Source of the DNA: Acidobacteriota bacterium
GTDB lineage: Bacteria > Acidobacteriota > Terriglobia > Terriglobales > Acidobacteriaceae
Reading direction: 5' to 3'
Length of the DNA: 40,003 nucleotides
Assembly (NCBI GenBank): GCA_003225465.1
Contig: QIAH01000364.1
Location: 1,169 to 41,171 of the forward strand
The translations under genes were made by a program, and so were the position numbers. This document shows, piece after piece, positions 17,204 to 24,376 of this stretch (positions are counted from its first letter, which is position 1; every line of letters begins with the position of its first letter). The notes beneath the pieces are model-generated. The model was not told the DNA's origin, searched no databases, and saw nothing but the letters and a program-made list of their open reading frames with translations.

Positions 17204-17238
17204 AAGAAGCGAAAGCGGAGTACGCGAAGTTGCAGTAG
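17182..17238 (+). pseudogene. Acidobacterial TPR kinase, C-terminal remnant (copy 2)
   Basis: In this frame [17 protein letters not shown]-stop is readable, the same ending as the remnant at 13515-13688. It overlaps, in another frame, the last codons of the permease. Confidence 0.65.
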
Positions 17239-17336
17239 TCATCGTGGCCAGTCTTCTTCAGGCCTCTTTCGCCTCCTTGAAATTCCTAACTGTTGTAACC
17301 AGGGATATTTCAACAGCAACAGATGGGATGAGAAGA

Positions 17337-17409
17337 CCGGTCTCCGACGGGATGCTGTACGCTCCCAAGTTATCGACGCGCTTGAAGCGCAAGAGATAAA
17401 GGAGACCGG
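17337..17409 (+). promoter_or_regulatory. Long-range stem covering the transposase ribosome-binding site
   Basis: CCGGTCTCC (17337-17345) pairs perfectly with GGAGACCGG (17401-17409). GGAG (17401-17404) is the transposase Shine-Dalgarno, so folding would hide it. An inner GCGC-TTGAA-GCGC hairpin lies at about 17378-17390. The left arm overlaps the left subterminal repeat. The pairing could limit transposase translation. Confidence 0.5.
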
Positions 17410-17411
17410 CA

Positions 17412-18515
17412 ATGAAGAAGGTTAGCACTGCTGCGGTAAAGGCGACGAAGAATTTTTCTCAACCGAAGCTGACCATTGGTTTGGACCTGGGCGATCGATC
17501 AAGTTGGTATTGCCTGCTAGACGAAGTGGGAGAAGTGCTGCAGGAACAGAAACTGGGCACGACTCCGAAAGCGATGCGAGAAGTGTTCGGAAGCATGCCG
17601 CGTTGCCGCATCGCGTTGGAAACGGGAACGCACTCGCCCTGGGTGAGTCGACTGCTGAGCGAGTTGGGACATGAAGTGATCGTGGCGCATGCCCGCAATG
17701 TGCGTTTGATCGGGGAGAGCCGGAAGAAGGACGATCGGCTGGATGCGCGGACGCTGGCGCGGTTGGCGCGAATCGATCCGCAGTTGTTGTGTCCGGTAAA
17801 ACATCGCAGCGCGAAAGCGCAGGCGGATCTGACGGTGATCCGGGCGCGAGCCGGGTTGGTGCGAGCGCGGACGGCGCTGGTGAACACGGCGCGTGGGCTG
17901 GCCAAGTCGTCTGGCGAGCGGCTGCGGGGATGCAATGTGCGCAATATCAATCCGGAGAAAGCGGAAGGGCTGAGCCCGGAGTTGCAAGCGGCGCTGCAGC
18001 CGTTGCTGGCGGGAATCGAGTCGCTGAGCGAACGCATCCGCGAGTGCAACGAAGGGATCGAAAAGCTGGCGCAGGAAAGTTATCCGCAGGTGGCGCTGCT
18101 GAAGCAGATCAAAGGAGTGGGCACGTTGATCGGGCTTACTTACATGCTGACGTTGGAGGACGCGCATCGTTTTCGCAAGAGCCGCGACGTGGGCTGCTAC
18201 CTGGGATTGCAGCCAGGACGGAGAAACTCGGGGCAGAGCGAACCGCAGATGCACATCAGCAAGGAAGGGGATCCGTATCTGCGCACGCTGCTGGTGCAGG
18301 GAGCGCACCACATTCTGGGTCCCTTTGGAGCGGACAGTGACCTGCGGCGTTGGGGGCTGAAGCTGGCCGAGCGTGGCGGGAAGAATGGGAAGAAACGAGC
18401 GGTGATTGCGACAGCGCGAAAGCTGGCGGTGTTGCTGCATCGCTTGTGGGTAAGTGGAGAAGTGTACGAACCGTTGCGCAACAGCCACCGGATCGCGCTG
18501 CCGGCGGCAGCATAA
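17412..18515 (+). CDS. IS110-family DEDD transposase
   Basis: 367 aa. The N-terminal RuvC-like DEDD domain shows D25 (IGLDLGDRSS), E70 (ALETGTHS), and D108 and D111 (KKDDRLDARTLARL). A coiled region and the C-terminal Transposase_20 domain follow: LLKQIKGVGTLIGLTYMLTL, YLGLQPGRRNSGQ, and HISKEGDPYLRTLL, which carries the candidate catalytic serine. These recombinases act with a structured bridge RNA encoded in a non-coding end of the element. The frame is intact and full length, so the element may be active. GGAG is 7 bases upstream of the ATG. Confidence 0.93.
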   Translation: MKKVSTAAVKATKNFSQPKLTIGLDLGDRSSWYCLLDEVGEVLQEQKLGTTPKAMREVFGSMPRCRIALETGTHSPWVSRLLSELGHEVIVAHARNVRLIGESRKKDDRLDARTLARLARIDPQLLCPVKHRSAKAQADLTVIRARAGLVRARTALVNTARGLAKSSGERLRGCNVRNINPEKAEGLSPELQAALQPLLAGIESLSERIRECNEGIEKLAQESYPQVALLKQIKGVGTLIGLTYMLTLEDAHRFRKSRDVGCYLGLQPGRRNSGQSEPQMHISKEGDPYLRTLLVQGAHHILGPFGADSDLRRWGLKLAERGGKNGKKRAVIATARKLAVLLHRLWVSGEVYEPLRNSHRIALPAAA

Positions 18516-18797
18516 AGTCAAAATCTTCTGAGGAAGAAAAGACAAGAGCCCAAAGCCGAGTTCCGGTGACTGCGTTAATGGCCTGGCCCGACTTCCATCG
18601 TAGATGGAAATCAAGGTCGACTAACAGGTGGCAGCACCGACTGAAACGAGAACACCCAACTTGCACCGAGCGAACCAAAAATCGCTCATCAAAGAGTGCG
18701 GATGGAAGGGTGGCGACAGTGGCGACTGGGGCCAGGGAAAAAACCTTGTCCAACGAAAAAACGAAAGAATCCACTTGACTCCGACCGGCCTTCTCAT
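18516..18797 (+). ncRNA. Candidate bridge RNA region in the IS right end
   Basis: 282 bases between the transposase stop and the right repeat carry no plausible gene. Local hairpins are visible: TTCCATC-GTA-GATGGAA (18593-18609) and, overlapping the right repeat, GGCCTTC-TCATG-GAAGGCC (18787-18805). IS1111-type elements are reported to encode their bridge RNA downstream of the transposase. The existence and limits of an RNA here are inference. Confidence 0.4.
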
Positions 18798-18902
18798 GGA
18801 AGGCCATTACACTCAGAACCTGACTCGGTCTTGCAGTGTAGGCGCAATCCTTAGCACGGTGAGCTGGGCGATGCCACGGCACGGAGTTCGTCGTGGGTGT
18901 AC

Positions 18903-20639
18903 TTAGTGCGACGTTTGCGAAAAGGGAACGACACGCGCCTGATGTGCGGTAAGTGCCCCCAGCGCCACCTGCGCGTCGGAATTTTGCTTGGATGCAGCCT
19001 TCTTCAGCCACTGTACCGCTTCATCTTCATCGACCGCTACCCCGTCACCATCGCGATAGCGCAGTCCGAGATTATATTGAGCCGCGGCATTGTCTTCACC
19101 AGCCGCTCTCGCGACCCATTGGGCAGCGGTTGTGCACCGTTGTGGGACCCCACGTCCGATCTCGTACGCCATTCCCATTTGGAATGCTGCAGAATCATCC
19201 CCATATTCCGCCCGGCGACGTAGTCCCGCCATCTCGTAGTAGCTTAGGATCCGTACAGCAGCTTCGGTTGCGCGATCGGTTATATGTAGGTGGCTCACCT
19301 GTATCGCAGCAGACATCGCGAAAGGCTCGGTCCCAGGTGTGTCCCGAGTGTCCGACTTCGCGGCGCTGAGCGTGTTCTCTCGCGTGTTTGTTCGCGAACT
19401 GAACACTGGTGTCTGCGCAGGAAGGTGGAGGCCCGTCTTCGGTATCAGGAACGTGATTACGATTGCCAGTATTGCCATTACGGGAGTCACTTTGAGGAAG
19501 GCACCCAGACTCGACCCGGGGTAGAGAAGCTTTTGAAATCTTGTAGCGGTGATCTTGACAGCGTGCAGAATCGAATTCTGGTCGTGGCGGGGACTTCCCG
19601 GAGCAACCATTGTCAGACCGGTGCGCGAGGCGCAGTTGCTCACCAAAGCGACCGTGCTCTGCCATTTCTGGCAAACGAGTGGCCAGACAGTTGACGTCTC
19701 CGCGACCTTGCTCTTCAACGCCCCCCACACCCCGACCCGGGGTACGCTTGTTTTCTGGAGCACGGACGAAGACAACAAATTCTCAAGCGGCGGCTCCTGA
19801 TCAAGTCCAGTTCGGGTTCTCCCCATCGCTTCCGTGGTACCAGTTTCCTGGTTCGATCGGTGCGACTCTGGGAACTGTGTCGTATCGATGCCTGCGCTGG
19901 GACGCTCATAGCAAGGTTCACGCTGTAAAAATCGATGGGTCGAGTGTCGCGCACCCACATCGCTCTCTAACATCCTTTGCAAGGCCGGAATGATTCGCTC
20001 GATCAACTGCAGCATGGCTGCAGGGTTTAGGGCGATGCTCTCTTGCAGTCCCGCATCCGCAGCTTTAGAGAGCGCTTGGCCTAGCAAATCGGCAAGCGCG
20101 TGGAGATTGGTGACATCTCGCTCGGTGAAAGCATTGCACTCATTAGAGAGTACAGCTAGCGCTCCCGCAACGTTAGGTCCCTGGTGGATCGGCTCGACGA
20201 GCAAAGAGTTCCTATCGCCAGAATTGCTTGCGTCGTAACCCGTAGCGATTGCGGGTTGGTTTAAGAGTCGAGAAGCCGAATCCTGGGTGAGCTTGCAAAC
20301 GTCCCTTAGTTTCGAAACCACCTCAAGCCGCAAGCGCTCGTCGTTGGATGCGGTTCCTACCCCCGCGTACAAGAAGACTTCGTCGGCGATGAACAACCAC
20401 ACCCCCGTGCCGTCGGCGCCAACGACTCCCTGGATTAGCCTCGTCAGCCGGTTAATAAGCGTATTCAGGTCGAACCTGCCACCCTTGACTTCCTGCCTGA
20501 TCTGGGTGAGGCCCGACAGCCACTGCAGGTCAATCCGATGATCCACGCTTCCGCGCAATCCTGGCATTTGTATCTGCTGGAACAGGAAGGACAGGAACTG
20601 CTTAAAGGATCGGCGATCGGGGGATAATCGCTCGCTCAT
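18903..20639 (-). CDS. GAF domain - transmembrane - Sel1 repeat protein
   Basis: 578 aa with three parts. Residues about 58-195 form a GAF sensor domain (VGADGTGVWLFIADEVFLYAG, NSLLVEPIHQGPNVAGALAV, FTERDVTNLHALADLLGQAL). Residues 200-380 are poorly structured and polar. A single membrane helix follows (VTPVMAILAIVITFLIP, 384-400), then two or three Sel1 repeats (AAFQMGMAYEIGRGVPQ, AQYNLGLRYRDGDGVAVDED, 484-560). Topology predicts a cytosolic ligand sensor and an extracytoplasmic Sel1 scaffold. No kinase or output domain is present. ATG at 20639 has AAGGA 10 bases upstream. I know no named family with this order; the role is probably signal-linked protein assembly. Confidence 0.72.
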   Translation of the reverse strand: MSERLSPDRRSFKQFLSFLFQQIQMPGLRGSVDHRIDLQWLSGLTQIRQEVKGGRFDLNTLINRLTRLIQGVVGADGTGVWLFIADEVFLYAGVGTASNDERLRLEVVSKLRDVCKLTQDSASRLLNQPAIATGYDASNSGDRNSLLVEPIHQGPNVAGALAVLSNECNAFTERDVTNLHALADLLGQALSKAADAGLQESIALNPAAMLQLIERIIPALQRMLESDVGARHSTHRFLQREPCYERPSAGIDTTQFPESHRSNQETGTTEAMGRTRTGLDQEPPLENLLSSSVLQKTSVPRVGVWGALKSKVAETSTVWPLVCQKWQSTVALVSNCASRTGLTMVAPGSPRHDQNSILHAVKITATRFQKLLYPGSSLGAFLKVTPVMAILAIVITFLIPKTGLHLPAQTPVFSSRTNTRENTLSAAKSDTRDTPGTEPFAMSAAIQVSHLHITDRATEAAVRILSYYEMAGLRRRAEYGDDSAAFQMGMAYEIGRGVPQRCTTAAQWVARAAGEDNAAAQYNLGLRYRDGDGVAVDEDEAVQWLKKAASKQNSDAQVALGALTAHQARVVPFSQTSH

Positions 20640-20808
20640 AGCCGGAGTTCCTTCGGAAGGCGGCGTTCGCGAAAGACAAAAGGCCTTTTCGCGATCGTTA
20701 TATTAAGCTTCCTGCTCGAGAGAGCGGCAGGTATCGGAAGGGCAAGGCAACCACGGACGAGTGGCCACACCACTTACCCGCTAACGGCCCGCGATCGGTC
20801 CCGCCCCC
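20640..20808. other. Promoter region of the GAF-Sel1 gene
   Basis: Short non-coding stretch between the GAF-Sel1 start and a dead transposase. No clear promoter motif or repeat was identified. Confidence 0.4.
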
Positions 20809-21026
20809 TCACGCGAGGGATTCCCAAGTCTCAGCCGGATTTTCCTTTACCCGGATGTTAGCAGCGATGCCACGCTCATCGAGCCATTGCAGCAGTTCGC
20901 TGTTGCCCTAGGTGGTATCCGCCGCCAGAGTCTCGGCAGGTAGCCATACCCTTGGCGATATCGTTCGATCATATCTCGGGCTGCTGCACTCTCCTGACTC
21001 AATCGCGTTGGGGTAGCTGTTGCATC
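20809..21026 (-). pseudogene. DDE transposase remnant (IS5/IS1182-like)
   Basis: Reading the minus strand, one frame gives DATATPTRLSQESAAARDMI, then ERYRQGYGYLP. After a one-base shift the next frame gives ETLAADTT-stop-GNSELLQWLDERGIAANIRVKE. This matches the central DDE region of IS5/IS1182 transposases (LAADT.YG....L.WL..RGI). It has a frameshift and an amber codon where Tyr is expected, and no N- or C-terminal parts, so it is dead. Confidence 0.65.
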
Positions 21027-21366
21027 GCTCGAGCCTTTTTCTTCATTACAGAAACTTGTGATCCAGCTCTCCCTGCTCAGCCGGGAGAAGGCATGAAGAA
21101 TTGCTGCACGAACTCAAGCCATTAACATGTGGGACTGGCTATTGCTGCACAAGCGAGCACGATTGCATCGAGACTTCCGCGTGGATAGCCCGCTCTCAGA
21201 TCGAAGTCCACGAACTCTGCGACCAGTCGTCCACGATTACGGCCCTAACGTTGCAACTGCAGCGTGGGGAAGGATACGCTGACTGGTATTGCCATTTCGC
21301 CGTTCATGAGGAAGAGCGACTTCATTTCGAAACCTCAGTTCATCTTCACTCTAGGGACGATGACTT
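21027..21366. other. Intergenic region upstream of the PilZ-TonB pseudogene
   Basis: A plus-strand frame from 21101 is open but Cys- and Trp-rich with no recognisable domain; it looks fortuitous. A small CTCCC/GGGAG hairpin near 21070 is the only structure noticed. Confidence 0.4.
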
Positions 21367-22279
21367 ATGTTTGCCAGCGAGAGGAAATTGGACGATGAGC
21401 ACAGCAACGACTCCGGCGCATTCAGGGACACCCGCGTCAACCCGAAAAGTCCCTCGCTACAAGTTAACGTGCCGTTGGATGTCACCGTATTGCGCTCGGG
21501 CATCACTGACAACATTCCCGGACGCACACTCGAGATAGGTGAAGGTGGAATGGGCGTGGTGGTCGCGTCCCAACTCCTCCTGGATCTGTTCGCGTTGAGT
21601 TTCTACTCCCGCATATGAGTACGCCGGTGCGTGCCACAGCGGTGGTTCGTTATCAGCGTGAATTGAGCTTTGGGCTTCAGTTTCTCCGCTTGCCCGACGA
21701 ACAGCAATCGATCATCCGTTATTGGACGTGACATGAAGCCGACATTTCATTCGTAGCCCAAAAGCTCCACGATGCAGACTCCAATTTGGGAATTGAAATA
21801 GGCAATCCCGCTTCCCTTCGCTCTTCGAACGCTCTGAAAGCTCAAAACTTGGAATGGGCTTCTGGAGTGGCGTAGCGTTCGCCGTTCTCATAATCGTTGT
21901 CACCGCCGTGATGGGATGGTGGCGATGGGAGCAAGGATGGAGGCAGTTGGAAGCACAGGTTCCGGCGAGGGAAACTTTGTCGTCAAAGCCACAATTAAAG
22001 GTGCCGCCCGACGTGATGCAGCGGCGGAACACACACCAGGTTGCTCCCGACTATCCTGAGGCAGCCCGACGGGCAGGAGTGCAAGGCACGGTGCTGCTGG
22101 ATGCCGTAGTGAGTGTGGAAGACGCGGTCACGCAGCTGAACGTTATCAATGGACCCGAGGCACTGTCGCCCGCAGCCATCGATGCAGTGCGTTGGTGGCG
22201 CTATGAGCCTTATATTGTGAATGGGGAACGGGCCACGGTAGAGACCACGATATCTCTAAAGTTCAGGCTGCCAAACTAG
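21367..22279 (+). pseudogene. PilZ - transmembrane - TonB C-terminal fusion, broken in three places
   Basis: Piece one (21367 to about 21590) has PilZ-like sequence VPLDVTVLRSGITDN then TLEIGEGGMGVVVASQLLL. After a frameshift, piece two reads VEFLLPHMSTPVRATAVVRY, ELSFGLQFLRLPDEQQSIIR and YWT, with an in-frame TGA at 21729. The same frame goes on as HEADISFVAQKLHDADSN to about 21855. After a second shift, piece three (open from ATG 21854) has a membrane helix (VAFAVLIIVVTAVMGWW) and a TonB C-terminal domain (RRNTHQVAPDYPEAARRAGV, ISLKFRLPN). The pieces join into one protein. PilZ domains bind c-di-GMP; TonB_C contacts outer-membrane receptors. Piece three alone could be translated as a 141-aa protein. 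Confidence 0.7.
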
Positions 22280-22343
22280 CTTCGAGCACCTTCAGATCAG
22301 CCTGAACCGCACTTGCCGCGCCGGACCATGCTATGCTTCCCGG

Positions 22344-23081
22344 GTGTCTCAGGCTCCCTCCCTCCGAAACCAGGGAACTCCCCGGCATACTGTGCTCGTT
22401 CGGGTGACGCACTGGATCACAGTAATTTCTTTCATCGCTCTGCTGGTCACCGGCGTCGAAATCTTGATCTCTCACCCGCGCTTCTATTGGGGCGAAGTGG
22501 GTAATTCGCGGACTCCTCCGCTGTTCAAGATACCGATTCCTTCTTCGCGAGCCACCGTCCCGACCGGCTACGGATTCGTGCTGCCCGACCAGAACGGCTG
22601 GAGCCGGTATCTCCATTTTGAGGCAGCATGGGCTCTGGTGCTGACGGGCCTCGTCTACGTCATCTCCGGTTTATGGACGCGCCACTTCCGGAAGAACCTG
22701 TTTCCAGCTCCTGCAGACCGGACGTGGAGTGTATTCCGCAGCGTGATCGCGAAGCACCTTCGCCTGGCGCCGCCCGAGAGGGCCGACTTCCGCTCCTACA
22801 ACGTTCTGCAGCGCGTCACTTACTTGCTGGTTATCTTTGTACTGGTTCCGCTCGCGATCTGGACCGGACTGGCGATGTCCTCCGGATTCAATGCAGCTAT
22901 GCCGTGGGCCGTGACCTCCCTCGGAGGACGGCAATCCGCGCGCACCCTTCATTTCTTCGTCTCTATTTTTCTCGTGCTCTTTTTGTTCGTCCATGTTGCC
23001 ATGGTTGTTCTAACGGGATTCGCAACTCGTATGCGGGAGATGATCACCGGTCTCGCCGCTGTGTCCGAGGAACGCACATGA
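22344..23081 (+). CDS. Cytochrome b561-type membrane subunit
   Basis: 245 aa from GTG at 22344. Four hydrophobic helices carry four candidate haem histidines: H23 (VRVTHWITV), H91 (YLHFEAAW), H203 (TLHFFVSI) and H217 (FVHVAMVV), the diheme pattern of formate dehydrogenase/thiosulfate reductase-type cytochrome b. It should move electrons between quinones and its partner at the outer face of the membrane. Its TGA overlaps the ATG of the molybdopterin enzyme (ATGA), a strong sign of a two-subunit complex. The start is not backed by a clear ribosome-binding site. Confidence 0.85.
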   Translation: MSQAPSLRNQGTPRHTVLVRVTHWITVISFIALLVTGVEILISHPRFYWGEVGNSRTPPLFKIPIPSSRATVPTGYGFVLPDQNGWSRYLHFEAAWALVLTGLVYVISGLWTRHFRKNLFPAPADRTWSVFRSVIAKHLRLAPPERADFRSYNVLQRVTYLLVIFVLVPLAIWTGLAMSSGFNAAMPWAVTSLGGRQSARTLHFFVSIFLVLFLFVHVAMVVLTGFATRMREMITGLAAVSEERT

Positions 23082-23836
23082 GCAAGATCTCACGTCGCAA
23101 GTTTGTGACCGCCGGCCTTGCCGCAACCGCAGGCGTTTCGGGACTGGCCGTCGCCGCCAATCTGGCCAAGCGCTACGGACTCGTCCCCCCTGATAGTGGT
23201 GGAATCTATGGGCCGGGGGAAACGCTGACCTACGCCGGCCAGCGGCTTTTGGCCAGAAACTCGCTCGCTCGTGAGTTTCCTCGCAGCATGATTTCGAAGA
23301 TTCCTTTCGCTAACGAGATCCCGCCCTTGAACGAATCCTTCAAACGCCTGCAGGGCGGCGGTTTTGCGAATTGGCGACTTGTCATCGATGGAATGGTTGC
23401 CCGACCGGCATCGCTTTCCCTGGCCGATCTCAAGAGCTTTTCCGTACGCAGCCAAATCACTGAAGTTGTGTGTGAGGAGGGATGGTCTTACGTCGCCGAG
23501 TGGATCGGAACCCCTCTGTTTGAGGTGCTTAGGGCCTGCGAGATGCTGCCCGAAGCGCGATATGTCGTGTATTTCTCCATCGACCCCGATTGGTGGGATA
23601 GCATCGATATGGCCGACGCGCAGCATCCGCAGACTCTTCTGGCTTGGGCCATGAACGACGGAGATCTGCCGGTCGCGTTCGGCGGCCCACTCCGTTTGCG
23701 CGTGCCCCGCCAACTGGGCTATAAGAGCGTCAAATTTGTAAACCGGTTGATGGTCACCGACTCACTCAAAGGCTTTGTCTCGGCTCTCGATCCCAAGTCG
23801 CCGAATTTTGGCTACTCATGGTATGCGGGCATCTGA
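23078..23836 (+). CDS. Tat-exported molybdopterin oxidoreductase (sulfite oxidase/MsrP-like)
   Basis: 252 aa. It has a twin-arginine signal (SRRKFVTAGLAATAGVSGLAV) and an Oxidored_molyb domain: NWRLVIDGMVARPASLSLAD, then C132 in TEVVCEEGWSYVAEW, the cysteine expected to bind molybdenum. GGPLRLRVPRQLGYKSVKFV near the C-terminus is also typical. Such proteins are periplasmic and reduce sulfoxides or oxidise sulfite-like substrates using electrons from a membrane cytochrome. The overlapping cytochrome b gene supplies that partner, as MsrQ does for MsrP, although this cytochrome is of a different type. The substrate is not known. Confidence 0.87.
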   Translation: MSKISRRKFVTAGLAATAGVSGLAVAANLAKRYGLVPPDSGGIYGPGETLTYAGQRLLARNSLAREFPRSMISKIPFANEIPPLNESFKRLQGGGFANWRLVIDGMVARPASLSLADLKSFSVRSQITEVVCEEGWSYVAEWIGTPLFEVLRACEMLPEARYVVYFSIDPDWWDSIDMADAQHPQTLLAWAMNDGDLPVAFGGPLRLRVPRQLGYKSVKFVNRLMVTDSLKGFVSALDPKSPNFGYSWYAGI

Positions 23837-24376
23837 GTCGAGGCCAAAATCGATCGGATCTTTCGCAGGTTCGAAGTACATGCCTGGTTCCCTATCGCCG
23901 GATTGTGAGCCATCCTTGTCTGGCATACAACGCAAGATTCAGAGCGCAGACGACTACTCCCGCAGCCGTCAGAACGCCAGCAGGGAATAGCGATGGTCCA
24001 TCGCTCGGACCAGAATCCCGTACGAGCGGAAAATTTGCAAAGTTCGATGATGCCCCAGTTCTTGGATAGCTTTCGCGCGCCCTCGCTCCTTCGTCTAGTG
24101 CTGATTTGGTTCCTCCCCGAAGCGGCATTAGACCAAAAGTCCATAGATTTTTTGCCCCTTCGGGGACAATTGCTCCTCGCGGAGAGTTACGTAAGATTTG
24201 GCTATTGGGGATGAATTTCTATTGAAGAACTCAGTGGATATCGTTTTCAAATTCGCGGGTTTTGCGTTACGTATTCTCGGCTACTCGTTTACTCGGCTGC
24301 GACAATTTTCCTCCGAGTAGCCGGAATCAATCGGTTCAACTTCCCATGAGCGGACTTCTGGGGCGTCAAGATGATT
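23837..24376. other. Convergent intergenic region
   Basis: A minus-strand frame ending near 23892 codes for a hydrophobic tail (GVVVCALNLALYARQGW) that may be a membrane-protein scrap, but I cannot name it. CCCC-TTC-GGGG near 24162 is a short hairpin. The strongest structure is the inverted repeat at 24278-24323. Confidence 0.4.
24278..24323 (-). terminator. Inverted repeat after the Sco1-cytochrome c gene
   Basis: CGGCTACTCG (24278-24287) and CGAGTAGCCG (24314-24323) are perfect 10-bp arms around 26 bases. It starts 53 bases after the stop of the minus-strand operon, so it may end or protect that transcript. No T-tract follows, so a classical rho-independent terminator is not certain. Confidence 0.5.

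Larger units (their letters stand above)
17321..18800 (+). mobile_element. IS110-family element, IS1111-type (approximate ends)
   Basis: ATGAGAAGACCGGTC (17328-17342) and the inverted GACCGGCCTTCTCAT (18783-18797) match at 14 of 15 positions and bracket a DEDD transposase. Subterminal inverted repeats just inside the ends are the mark of the IS1111 subgroup of IS110; classical IS110 elements lack them. I set the outer ends by the usual few bases beyond the repeats, so they are approximate. Total length near 1.48 kb fits the family. No target duplication is expected. Confidence 0.75.

Noticed and set aside
17517-18614. 365-aa minus-strand open frame opposite the IS110 transposase
   Set aside because: Shadow frame very rich in Gln, Arg and His; the plus-strand transposase has all catalytic motifs and a ribosome-binding site.
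22628-23077. Extension of the molybdopterin oxidoreductase frame upstream of the Tat signal
   Set aside because: It overlaps the cytochrome b gene in another frame; the Tat signal directly after the ATG at 23078 fixes the start.
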